From Siphonodentalium dalli (lineage: Eukaryota > Mollusca > Scaphopoda > Gadilida > Siphonodentaliidae): 64,000 bases of DNA. The translations under genes and the position numbers were made by a program. The stretch is from assembly GCA_032622095.1 (NCBI GenBank), contig CP136065.1, forward strand, positions 64,091,094-64,155,093, given 5' to 3'. A model generated the notes under the pieces. That model saw only the letters and a list, made by a program, of their open reading frames with translations, did not search any database and was not told the DNA's origin. Shown one piece after another: positions 23,886 to 34,535 of the stretch (the stretch's first letter is position 1; each line of letters begins with the position of its first letter).

Positions 23886-24634
23886 TTAAGTCATATCCCA
23901 TTGCCTTATTTTTATTGAGCTTTGGGATAATATTGGTCAGCTCCGATTCAGTAATGGGATTGCAAAGAACACCGTCTACAATATTTGTTGAGTTTGATTT
24001 TTCCTGCGAAGATACGAAATTGTTGACAAATTCAAAATGGACTGGGTCAAAACTCTCATCTTGCATGGGAAGAAACAAGTTTGCGTAATATGAGCCCCAT
24101 GCATTTGATATGTCGCAATTGCTGCGGAGCGTTTCTCCGTTATGTATGAAGTGCGGAGATGAAAGAGTATTGCGTATTTTGCGTTTTGCATTAAAAATGC
24201 GGAAAAATGAATCCTGATCAACTTCTGCGCATTTGTCAATTTCTGCATCACGTTCGCGCATGAATTTTTCTGACTGTTTACGATGTTCTCGTCTGAATTC
24301 GCGCTTGGCCTCTTTATATTGAATGAAGGAATTAGAGGATTCGTCACGAGGCCGACCTTCAGCTATCCACGTTCTGCGACAAGAGCGCATGCTATAGTGA
24401 GTAGCTTTCAACGTATCGTTCCAGTATGGTTTCACGTGACTTCTGAATTTTATTTTTGGGACGACTTTTGAGGCGTTATTAAGGGCAGAGATTATTGCGT
24501 CATAATAGTGATCCAAAGAAGTTATATCGGTGATTTCAAATTTAGGGCAGTTATTTTCTACATCGGTTGAGAATGTTTCAGCGAGGGATGAATTTGAACA
24601 CAGAGCTGACCATTTCATTTTGAATGAACACATA
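23886..24634 (-). CDS. retrotransposon ORF, linker between endonuclease and reverse transcriptase
   Basis: A minus-strand frame of about 249 codons between the two transposon copies. It holds the basic linker typical of APE-class LINEs: HVKPYWNDTLKATHYSMR, EAKREFRREHRKQSEKFM, then FNAKRKIRNTLSS. It ends ITESELTNIIPKLNKNKAMG then YDLI. The last block is the N-terminal reverse transcriptase motif, normally followed by the conserved region found at 20924 downward. The frame joins seamlessly with both neighbours if each insertion and one TA are removed. The open frame that appears to extend beyond either end belongs to the transposon's subterminal repeats. Confidence 0.85.
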
Positions 24635-25718
24635 CACTCTAAAAACTCCAGGTACTCTGGAGTACCAAATTTGGTACTCCGGCTGTCCCACACGGAGTAC
24701 CAAAATTGTGGTACTCCAGAGTACCAAATGAGGTTTTGGTACTCCAGAGTACCAAACCTGAATGGTACTCCGGAGTACCACAACACTTTTGGTACTTCGT
24801 ATTTGGTACTCTGGAGTGCCAAATTAGGTACTCCATAGACCCTCATGGAGTACCCAAATTTTGGATCTCCAGAGTACCAAAATATATTTGGTACTCCATA
24901 CTGCCAACCTGTTTTTGGCACTCCAGAATACCAAAATATATTTGGTACTCCAGACTACCAACCTAATGATGGTACTACACGAGTCGCATCCAATAATCCA
25001 GCCTGATATTCTACTGACGACAAAATTCACCAGAGTGTGACTGTTGCCATCGGTGGGATCACGAACATGAATACGTAACGTGACTAGAGAGTAGATATAG
25101 AGAGTTATTAGAAGGGCTGGTGCCAAATCATCCCTGGGCTATATCCTCGGATAGTGGCTAGGAAAACAGAAGTGTACCACACAGGAGGTGATCTAATAGA
25201 GCTATGCACTCAAAATACTATTAGCATCCAACTGATACAGCATTTTTATTCGTGTACAACATTCACGCAAGGCAGATAACTATCAGCTCTGCATTATACA
25301 TGTTTTTAGATCTGGACAATTCATACCCATGTTGCTATCATATGAGAAAAAGAAGAAACTAGTTAAATCATTTATTAAATTCAACAGTTAATGTGATAAC
25401 ATGGAATGTATATATATACTGATCAAAGAAATTTACATGTACCAACGGAGTCACTACATGGATATACACATGTAAATCATTACACGGATTCGTAAAGTCA
25501 GAATCGTCAATTTTAAGGTCAAATGTAATTTTGTAAACAAAATTTAAATCGTTATTATGGAATGAAATAAGAATTTTTTTCTGCGAACTAATATATATCT
25601 ATCTATCCATAAGATTTCCACTACAGCCCTCGAAATTAACGGCACCTTTGACCTTAAAATGGTCGTTTCTGTCTTTACGAATCCATGTATCAACAGTATA
25701 TCCTTTTAAATGATAACC

Positions 25719-25997
25719 CTATTTCATTATCATGTTGTGAAATCTAATGACTCCGTTGGTTAGTGCACTAACGCCATCTAGTTTCATGACATGCTTTTCC
25801 AGAAATATCATTGTATTCTTGACCTTCCGTGCATATTGTATCCCAAACACGAAGTAGGTCGACATCAGTAGAGATATTGCCAGCGTCATGTCACAAATCT
25901 CCATTTCGTCCATCACAATGGCTATCTTGTCACATGAGAAGAGGTGCCCACAAACACACCCTTTTAGCACCAGTGCCGGTGTTGGTCCAAGTGGAAC
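25719..25997 (-). CDS. C-terminal exon of SAMD3-like protein, copy 2
   Basis: Mirror image of the exon at 22521-22799, with the same acceptor, the same frame to a stop, and the YFVFGIQYARKVKNT block intact. Residues compared are identical to copy 1, so neither copy shows independent decay. As in copy 1 the middle of the expected protein is absent, and this is likely a remnant within a non-autonomous element. Confidence 0.5.
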   Translation of the reverse strand, partial: VPLGPTPALVLKGCVCGHLFSCDKIAIVMDEMEICDMTLAISLLMSTYFVFGIQYARKVKNTMIFLEKHVMKLDGVSALTNGVIRFHNMIMK

Positions 25998-27077
25998 CTG
26001 TGAATGAGATTGAATATGAGTTAATAAAATTTGTTTGAATTACCTCTGTTCTGACAATATCTGGTAAAGAAGCACTGTCTGACTATTGACTAAGAATGCA
26101 ATTGGGTGAAATTTTGTCAAAAAACGCTTGACATACAAACAAAATAATTGTTTGAACTCGGACACTAGCAATAAGCCAGTACCCGTTTCGGAACCATATG
26201 GTTAATTCTATTCAGCCATATAAATGCCACACGTCCCTCACAAAGGAGAGGAGCCATAAACAGATTACGTTATGTAACTGAGTGGTACCCGAAGGAAAAA
26301 GATTCCCTTTTACTGATGCAGGAATTTGAAATTCCAGAATCGTAACATTGATGAGCGCTGAATTAAAACAAACGCGCCGATTTATACTGACACAACAGTT
26401 ATATCATAATGAGATCGCACCATTGAAGCAAATAGCGAATACATGATTAATTATCGGCTCGGACAGAAGCAGGGGTATCAAATCTCGCAAAATCAAAGCT
26501 TCAGACGACACCATGCCGCGCATGTGCGAATTGCTCATTAACTGAGACCGTATTGGGAGTAGTGACCTGACTACAGGTGGGCAATTCCACGGTTTCGGAT
26601 GTACTCTTCGGACAACATATTTGGCTGAATCTTTACGCTGGGGCGAATATCTGTACCTACTAGTATTTTATTCTAAAATGTTGAATTATGCTCAATCTTT
26701 TAGAAATAATAATATTCAGTTTTTGTGTATAATACTGTATTTCTATAACGTTTGTGGGTGCCTTCAATGGTCGGTGTCGGACGTACTCATACTCGTACCC
26801 TACCCTCACTATCGGGTGTATTTTTAGGAAAATATCAAAATACCAAAAATCACTCTACTGATAAGGGTTAATAAAAGATTGAACTTAATTTATGAATAGA
26901 ATAATTACATGTATATATTTTGAAACCGAATTATTTTGTACGAATCATAATTAGTGATCTTTTTTGATAATCTCACTCTTTTATTGCTTGATACCGTACT
27001 TGTAAAATAGTCCTTCTATAAACTTGCCCAGACTAGGAAATAGACAGATTTATCTATTTTAACTCGAACGATCTAAT

Positions 27078-27311
27078 TTACATCGGTTTGTGGATCTCCA
27101 AGACATATTGTCTGAGTGTCGAACACACTCCTCTGGTCGCCGAGTCTGAAAACATTGAAATCATAGTAAAATTAAAAACTGCCCGAAATTGGCGAAAAGA
27201 AATAATGATATAAGACAAACCTTTAAATGAATCAACTAATTCCTCCAAACCGCAGTCAGTGAGCCAATTACACACATCCGCCAAAGTCCATTTGTCCACA
27301 AGGACCGCCAT
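27078..27311 (-). CDS. SAM-domain remnant, copy 2
   Basis: Mirror image of 21207-21440: the ATG at 27311, WTLADVCNWLTDCGLEEL, the same predicted 75-bp intron (27148-27222), and the same short second exon ending at 27078. The sequence compared is identical to copy 1. Function is not known, and the SAM domain is incomplete in both copies. Confidence 0.5.
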   Translation of the reverse strand: MAVLVDKWTLADVCNWLTDCGLEELVDSFKGLSYIIISFRQFRAVFNFTMISMFSDSATRGVCSTLRQYVLEIHKPM

Positions 27312-27595
27312 TGATGGTATTATTTTTCGTCCGGATGATTTGAAAACAAAGAAAGAAGTGCGAATGGCGCTGCGATCGCAGGAACCGTAACTCTAGATAA
27401 CAGCGCTTTGAAACTTCCAACCTGTAATCGATACGATTGCGAGTCGTATTATGCTAACTGCACAGCTCTGTTGGTATTACAGACCTCTGTGGGATCCTGG
27501 GATACCAGCGCAGAGTCAGTTTGGTGCTCTGGACTACCAAAGACCGCCGTAGGCACTCCAGAATACCTATACGGCCTCTGATTTTTCTGAGTGTA

Positions 27596-27818
27596 TTATG
27601 TGACGAATAGCTCACTGGAGCACACACCGATTCATCCATATGCAATACAATTGGTCGATGTGTAGATACGTCAATACTTTCATCAATTAGAATGTCTACC
27701 ATTTGTATTTTATATTCCATAGACTTATGCAAGAGGAAATGATCAATTATTGACCCCGATTCGGGCGACATAGGAGGAACGAAGGTTTTCACAGGAGTTG
27801 CTTTGAACGTGTTTTCAA
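27596..27818 (-). CDS. retrotransposon APE endonuclease, C-terminal fragment
   Basis: The most upstream surviving part of the retrotransposon frame. The minus-strand reading gives SGSIIDHFLLH...MVDILIDESIDVSTHRPIVL. This is the final beta-strand region of apurinic/apyrimidinic-type LINE endonucleases, whose signature is an SxIDH/Y motif followed by S(D)HxPI. Here Thr stands where Asp usually precedes His. The element is truncated at 27818, exactly where the 1,124-bp duplication begins, so the protein's first ~180 residues are missing. Downstream it continues into 24634 once the inserted transposon is disregarded. Confidence 0.72.
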
Positions 27819-28942
27819 TCTCTATATATATATATGGTAATTTAAAACTTAACTGGTACAAAACACTCACTTAGCATTTAATATTTTACTCACGGGGAAA
27901 TTGGAGTCTATACCATACCTCGAATCATTCATGAAACCAATTACGTTATGACGTCAAGAGGAATGTCAGGGGTCGATCACGTCGATTCCGTAACGCTAAA
28001 AGTTCTTGCAAAATGTTTTTGCGCTGCGATGCGGTCACGTGAGTTGTATGTATATAATATATCTTACAGTTGGCAACTCGACTGGTTATTATGCTACTGT
28101 TTTAATGATGCTTTGAAAATTACACTATAACTGTGTTATTCCCTGTAATGACATTGCGATTTTTAAAATCAAAGGATCTAACTATATGTGTTCGTTCTTC
28201 CTGTTGAAGTGATGCGTTTTTCATATCACAACAAATAAGAAGCATGAAATGGTTCAACAGCATGTAAACGTTGTTTTGCGCTTATGGGTTTGGTAAAGTC
28301 ATCGATACGTGACTTCTTACCAACCTTGATTTACCATGGGACCAAGGTAAACATTTTAAATATGTTTAATTTATTATATTAAGTGCGCTTTGGACAGTAT
28401 AGTATTTATTTTCTAATACATGAACCGAGAAGTTCATGTGATTAAGTGATTGATTCTGGCAGTATAATAGTTTTATCTCTCTTTCTCTGTATGTTCATGT
28501 CAAAATATCTACTGTTTTCGTGATAGGGCGGGCGATGTTATATATACTATGCTGCGCTGGCAGCAGCTGCGGCTGGTGCAGGTGTTTCCAATAATGCAGC
28601 TGCAAATTAATTTACTGGTTGCTGTAAACTCTTCGCAATGTGACTGTCAATTAGCAGTCTTGCAACACCCAATAAAATATATCATTTAAAGTTGTTTCTG
28701 AACCTTAATCACGACTTATCATGCAGAGTAGTATGGGAGGCCAAATTCACATTTGTTAATAATTGCGATGAAGCGCAATTCAATTGCGCTGAAGCGCAGT
28801 CCAGCTTGGTTCATATCAATTGCGCTGAAGCGCATTGAATTGCGCTGAAGCACAATTATTAATAAATGTGAATTTGGCCTCCCATAGAGTAGTGCAGATG
28901 TTATCTTTGCTAATATAAGCGGGAGTTAGTGTACATGTATAT
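27819..28942 (+). repeat. 1,124-bp direct duplication, right copy
   Basis: Second copy of 17408-18531 with constant offset 10,411. It begins at the retrotransposon's truncated 5' end and stops at TACATGTATAT before unique sequence (GATATGAATT). Confidence 0.93.
28733..28885. mobile_element. hAT-like palindromic MITE (duplicated copy)
   Basis: Same element as 18322-18474, including the AGAGTAGT flanks. It was already present before the duplication arose. Confidence 0.82.
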
Positions 28943-29496
28943 GATATGAATTATAGTTCCAGTTTTCTCTCATTATTATCCGGGCTTATTTGTTTCACCA
29001 ACGTTATGCCATATACAGCTAGGTTCCACCTGCAATGATAACTTGTGAAAGTGTGGAACGACTTGATATGTATTACCGGTATCCCTGTTCGATAACACTT
29101 TGTATAATAACAACCAATGCATGTATACAATCCATTGCCATTCTCTCAACCATCGATATATGTCATTGATCTCATCAAATTCCTTCATCTGCAGGTACAT
29201 GTGAAATGCAGTACATTCATGCAGTGCATTCATGCAGTCATGCAATCGATAAATTGTCTTCACATGTGACAAGATTCACAACATATATACACCTCATATT
29301 TATTCTATCGATATCGAGTTTACTACTCAACCAAATAATTAATATCTTGAGATTTTTCTGGTGCAGTAGGTGCACCAAAGCTAACAATGACTAAAGTTCC
29401 ATATCATGCAACGTGTTTCAAACGACGTTGTGTCTTGTGTGACGTTATTCAGCAACCGGTATTTGAAACCCCGCTTGAGGAGACAAAACTCAAATA
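28943..29496. other. no gene recognised
   Basis: A minus-strand open frame of about 98 codons (28976-29272) reads like ordinary protein but matches nothing I know and has no supporting splice or start context. Confidence 0.4.
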
Positions 29497-29953
29497 TGTG
29501 ACCCGCCATATCAAATCCAGTCGGAAGTCGGGATTTTTTACCCTGTGCCAATGCATTCTCTTATATATGCGAGTCGACCATAGGTCGCCTCGCATATATA
29601 AGAGAATGCATTGGCCTAACATTTTTTTACAATTTTAATAATTTTTTCTTGTATTCTTTAACAATTTTATAATTTTACCCATACAGAGCCCCAGACAAAC
29701 ATGAGCAGACGACACTCTTCTATAGGCTTGTATATATGTGTGGGGCTCCCTGCAGGGTAATGGATGTTTTTTATTTTATGTCCTAAAAATTGTCAGAAAC
29801 ATTTATTTAAAAAAAATGAAAAAAAATTGTTAGGCCAATGCATTCTCTTATATATGCGAGGCGACCTATGGTCGACTCGCATATATAAGAGAATGCATTG
29901 GCACAGGGTAAAAAAATCCCTACTTCCGACTGGATTTGATATGGCGGGTCACA
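29497..29953. mobile_element. TA-flanked MITE, family 4, copy 1
   Basis: TA on both sides of inverted ends TGTGACCCGCCATATCAAAT / ATTTGATATGGCGGGTCACA, with CAGTCGGAAGTCGGGATTTT adjacent. Two hairpin cassettes identical in design to those of family 1 lie inside. Between them is a further inverted pair around CAGAGCCCCAGACAAACATG. Copy 2 is at 61187-61645. Non-coding. Confidence 0.8.
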
Positions 29954-31058
29954 TATGGCTATGGACTATTGCAATAGAAAAATATAATTAAGCACAAATT
30001 GAGATCTTGGTTTAAACATTGTTTATTTATCCACCAAATATATAATTATGTTACATAAGATACATTGAACATGGAAATACATAAGGAATTGTTATAATAG
30101 TTATGGTAATATGTGATATATCTGGTAGAAAGGGATATCGACAGTAAGCACAATGCTTTTCGGGTGTCGTTCTCCCCACGTATCATCAATGGCCCATGTA
30201 TGATATATATATAATTCATCCTGGGATTTTACGTTATAGTATCGGGACCGGACAGTAGATAGATAATTCGGATATTACATTGGTTCTGGAATTTTTTTGG
30301 TGTTAAGAATAAGAGGATAATTCAAGAAGAGAAGACAAAGATGGAGGGGATATGATGGAGGGGGAAGTGAACGGAACGGATTCTTCGTTTTATTGCACGT
30401 TAGGTATGGTGCTCTAAGATGCTGACCGATTTATAATTAAGCGACTAAAATCGTCGTGTGTGGATAATGAATTTTTGGAATTCTTCAAAAATAGTTAGAT
30501 TCGTTTGTAGACTCATCGTATCATCGCCATTGAGAAAAATATAAACTGAGATCTTGTGTTTAATGACAATAATTTATGATAAAACAACTCGATGAACTTA
30601 GTTTTCAAATTAGTAAATTACGACAGCAAATAAGCTTGCCGATCGCGTATACTATATAAGGACGCAACTTATATATAGCATTGTAGAACATTCTGCGGAT
30701 CTACGTGTAAGGTCTTATAGTCCAAATCGATGAAATAAAAATATGAATTACCACGGATGACATGTGCTGATAATAAACTATTAATTAAGTACTGCAGTTG
30801 AACGGCTGTTTCAGTATTTCCACCCATGCAGTCTGGCTGAAGTCATATTATACATAGTTTGACTTCATTATAAGACAAGCTTCCATGTCATATCTTTGAG
30901 AAGGTGATACGGCAGATAATGAGGTCCAGAGTCCCACTTTTTTTTTTTTTAACTCGAAGTGATATATGCAGACCAAGACACTTATTACTTTAACACACTC
31001 TATAATCAATGGATTCTTCCACTCAGTCATAAAAGATATACACTAGAATGGTCTATAT
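29954..31058. other. no gene recognised
   Basis: AT-rich, with a T run near 30941 and no supported gene or repeat. Confidence 0.5.
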
Positions 31059-31089
31059 ATTGTACATTTGGAGGGGTTTTCAGGAAAAA

Positions 31090-31167
31090 TAAGCATAAAA
31101 AAAAGAACTTACTATCTGAACATTTCCAAAGGGAACTACTTGTCAATGAGTATTTAGTATAGAAAGG
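31090..31167. mobile_element. TTAA MITE, family 3 (3' part)
   Basis: GAACTTACTATCTGAACATT, GGGAACTACTTGTCAATGAG and TATTTAGTATAGAAAGGG run to TTAA. The left half is not recognisable. Confidence 0.5.
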
Positions 31168-31492
31168 GTTAATTATTTATATTTGTAACTATAATTACAA
31201 ACATGATTGGGGCACGCGTTTTAAATCTCACTGCGCCCATCTGTACACGTTCACGCAACAATATAACATTATTACAGTTGTGTTCGATGTGAGAGAATGA
31301 TTAATGGTGAAAGGTTGTTGGAGATCACTGAGAGTGATGGTATATGAGATGGCGAGATGTGGCCATAACGTCAGTGCAGTAGTTAATTCGCAAAAAGTAA
31401 ACCATATAAACAGCTGTCACTTGAATTATAATTATCAGTTTATTTCGTACATCCTTTGAGGAAATAATTCTATCTGGAGTAATGTTTGAACC

Positions 31493-31782
31493 CTGTTTAT
31501 ACTAAATACGCATTGACGAGTAGTTCCCATAGTAAATATCCAGATAATTCGTTCAATAAATGGCCTATATTATGAACCTATTATCTGAGCATTTCCCACC
31601 ATTAAGTAGGAATCCATCTGCAATTGTATATATATATATATTCGTTTGTATGTCGTCTTACATTTAAATGTAAGACGACATACAAACGTCAGTACTGAAC
31701 ATCCCTCCAAACGAATAATAGAACATGACTCAAATGTATACTCATAATGAGTGGTGGAAGAAATCATTCAGTAAATAAAGGG
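31493..31782. mobile_element. TTAA MITE, family 3
   Basis: Left end CCCTGTTTATACTAAATACG with GACGAGTAGTTCCCATAG; right end GAAATCATTCAGTAAATAAAGG before TTAA at 31783-31786 (left flank TGAA, so one target copy has mutated). Contains a perfect palindrome at 31644-31687. Confidence 0.65.
31644..31687. repeat. perfect 44-bp palindrome
   Basis: GTTTGTATGTCGTCTTACAT followed by TTAA and the exact complement. It is the family-3 MITE's internal hairpin with no unpaired loop. Confidence 0.9.
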
Positions 31783-31969
31783 TTAAGTTGTAATATACAA
31801 GTACCGCGATTGTCAGCCACAGGTTCATCATTGTCGCGTTATTTAGTTACACAGCTATACATTGTATATATATCTATATTATATGTAAAGTTCATCTGCC
31901 TATATAAAAGACGCAAATGCTTTTATACGCTTAACCTATTTTATTACAAAGAGATGTGACAGAATGTCG

Positions 31970-32445
31970 TGTACAGTTGTTTGTTATGTGAACGTGTATT
32001 AATTCTTAGTGCAGTTTTATCTGAATAGAGCATTTCAACAATAGAAATTAGAGAAGATGCCTTCGTCAATGTTAACCACACCCGAACTGTAGGCTCAATG
32101 CCATAAAAGTTTGTATACGTCATAGATCCGTATGTACACGTGGTCTCATTGAAACTAGACAAATGAACACCGTTGATTGTTATAAAATCTTAGCCTATAC
32201 GTTCAACGAGACTGTCAGGAATAGGACGTGTCGATTGAGTACGTATATGGACAATTACCAAATATACAAGTAAACCACGTTCGCACAATGAACTACGACA
32301 GATCATAATCACGAATAGCTAATTGTATTCGTAATTTTGTCGGATACGGTCTAAAAACCTTTTCGCTGAATATAGACTACTATACGAGTCCGTTTGTGAG
32401 ACAATCATGCTTTCTACTCGCAGTAAATATGTTGATTTTATGACA
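31970..32445. other. no gene recognised
   Basis: AT-rich with only short open frames. Confidence 0.5.
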
Positions 32446-32463
32446 ATAAAGGGGTACTGCACA

Positions 32464-32997
32464 CAGGGATGGATCCAGGGATTTTTTGGGGACACCTGTT
32501 TTGGGACCATGAATGATATGCCGAAGGCATATCCCGAGAGCCATAGGCCCGAGATGGGGGTGGGTACGGGAGGGGGTCACCCCCTCCCTTAGGTCAAGCA
32601 TTAAAGATCCCGCATAAGAAAATGCACTGGCTTACAAGGTCAAGATAAAGGCCAATTTATTATCTTATATATGCGAGGCTCCTTAGATGGAAGACTCTCA
32701 TTTATATAAGAGAATGCATTGGCACAGGATTTTTGCAAAATTTCAAGAAGCCCCAGTCATGAAAGGGTTAAAATATTTCTCACTGGACACTTGATTAAGC
32801 AAATAAAGGCTCTATATCAACTGTATATTGATGATTTGCATTGCATGTTGTTGAATTATAATAGAAGATTTCCTTCAAAATATAGAAAATTCAGCTTTAA
32901 TAAAACTATCCACTTGCAATTTGGGGACATTTAGGCCACCAGAGTTTGGGCGCCCAAACCTGTAACAGGTATCAAAAGAGCCCTGGATCCTTCCCTG
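32464..32997. mobile_element. hAT-like MITE
   Basis: Exact 8-bp duplications ACTGCACA (32456-32463 and 32998-33005) flank ends CAGGGATGGATCCAGGG / CCCTGGATCCTTCCCTG. This is the hAT signature (8-bp target, CAGGG ends). Itself interrupted by a family-2 TTAA MITE at about 32598-32768. No transposase frame. Confidence 0.85.
32598..32768. mobile_element. TTAA MITE, family 2 (5' end eroded), inside the hAT element
   Basis: GAAAATGCACTGGCTTACAA, TATATGCGAGGCTCC, TATATAAGAGAATGCATTGG and CCCCAGTCATGAAAGGG run to TTAA at 32767-32770. This is the innermost layer of a three-level nest. Confidence 0.6.
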
Positions 32998-33060
32998 ACT
33001 GCACACTAAATTGGCCATTTATGGAACCATCTCGTTTTATACTCAACAGAATATATTACA

Positions 33061-34535
33061 TGTTTCTTGTTGGTAAATAGATGTGAACTGGTTTGACCCA
33101 AATCGGAAAATCGGAACATGAGCTACATGTATTTTATTTGATTGTATCGTTTAATTATGAAGTAACAACAACGCTGATTTATTGGCAGAGCTTTCGATAC
33201 AACGCCTTCTTCTGTGTTCCAGTTAATGAAGTTTAAATTATTCAAATGTATACGAATTAGTATTTCCTATAATATATTAATGTCCGCGACCGACCTCCAA
33301 TTGAGATATATCTCACACTTATTGCCCTTCTTCGGTTTATTGTCCTTCTTTATTGTTCGTATTCTTGGCTATATATACTCGACTCGATAAATGACATATC
33401 TGGATCTCTCCACTCACATAAAGGCAGCAAAATCGACTATTCTCACCCGTTGTAATAGAATTTCGTGGTATTGGTACTGCAGCAATTTGCTTGTCATGTG
33501 ATTGTCCACGTGTATATAGATATTGTCACCCCGGCGGAGTATTCACTTGATCCACATGCCTGTGATAGCTAACAAACAGCTTTATATCGATAATAAAAGC
33601 ATCCGCCATGTCCTTACTGGCATATCATTTACAGCTAATAGCGCTAACAATAACAAAAACAAAAACAAAAGAAAAAACAAAGAAAAAAAGAACATTAGCT
33701 CTAACCGTGTCGGTTATTTCGTTAAAAGTCACTTTTTAAACGACATTGGAAATAACTGTATACGATGATGGGTGTCTACTTGGGTGGGACCCCTTAGCGT
33801 CTTTGAAAAACTTCATTTTTATGAAATACCGTGCTTGTCTATTGTTGGACAACACAAAGAGACAACTCTCTGGATCAAGATTGAAAACAAACCTTTCTGA
33901 GAAACTTGAGTTGGAGTTAGTGTTAGCTCTATTAGCTGTATAATGTCGGCCCATACGGAAACACCGGATGACTTTGTTATCGAAACAAGTTAGCGAAACA
34001 TACGCTTGAATCCTATACTATCCCAACAATTCTCAACAGATATACTACCTTGTCTCTGCTTATATATACAACTCCAAACACTGCTATATTTATCAATTTT
34101 GTTTATCTTTCAGTTATTATATTCACTCAGATTCATACACAATTATTATTATGTATAACCTGACGTAATTTGCTCATTCCATCTCGCGTGAAACCAGAAA
34201 TACAAATATACGATAATTAAATAATCATTGCTTCATGCGGAAATTTTTAATCACCTAATCATAAACATCGACGATTTAGAAGAACAACACTAACACTCAC
34301 ACCACTGGTATGAAATAAAGACAAAACTACATGTATATTAACTTTTTCAAGTTTGTGTGACGCTTCGTGCTTTTTTTTAACGCCCCTGGTGGGGTGGATT
34401 TGCAAGACTAGGTAATATGTCGATTTCACGTTATATTTTCTCGCGGGATTGGGTGTTATACATGTAATGTTCTCGGGAAAAACTAATATAAGCCCAATGC
34501 TTGGTATCGAATCCGTTCCGTGACAACATAGTTTT
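33061..34535. other. no gene recognised
   Basis: AT-rich. A short stretch GTCGGTTATTTCGTTAAAAG near 33709 recurs as CCAGTTATTTCGTTAAAAGG near 44077, so part of this is dispersed repeat. Nothing more could be assigned. Confidence 0.45.

Larger units (their letters stand above)
24635..27593 (-). mobile_element. 2,959-bp TA-target TIR element, copy 2 (inverted)
   Basis: TA at 24633-24634 and 27594-27595 flank the same ends as copy 1 in reverse orientation. Coordinates p in copy 1 correspond to 48518 minus p here, and length is identical. Only one substitution was noticed, near 27514 (an A for a C, against 21004), in the parts compared. The same contents follow: SAM remnant 27078-27311, C-terminal exon 25719-25997, subterminal repeats 24643-24966. 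The near identity implies recent insertion or exchange between the arms. Confidence 0.85.
18532..27818 (-). mobile_element. 5'-truncated non-LTR retrotransposon with two nested insertions
   Basis: A minus-strand element truncated inside its endonuclease domain at the 5' end (27818). It ends 3' at an AATAAAGA signal followed by a (TA)n tail at 18532-18555. Removing the two 2,959-bp insertions and one TA each leaves about 3.4 kb with one open frame of about 990 codons: endonuclease C-terminus, linker, reverse transcriptase and cysteine-containing C-terminal domain. The reverse transcriptase is of the jockey/CR1-like APE class. The open frame implies a fairly recent insertion. Confidence 0.88.
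32446..33060. mobile_element. TTAA-family-5-like MITE split by a hAT element
   Basis: AAAGGGGTACTGCACA resumes after the inserted element as CTAAATTGGCCATTTATGG and TATACTCAACAGAATATAT, matching the left half of 55755-55957. The right terminus is missing. Confidence 0.55.

Noticed and set aside
23552-24966. Open frames rich in YSGVPNLVL and WSTK
   Set aside because: They arise from the GGTACTCTGGAGTACC subterminal repeats and occur in several frames and both strands.
28976-29272. 98-codon minus-strand frame
   Set aside because: Reads plausibly but matches nothing known to me and has no start or splice context.
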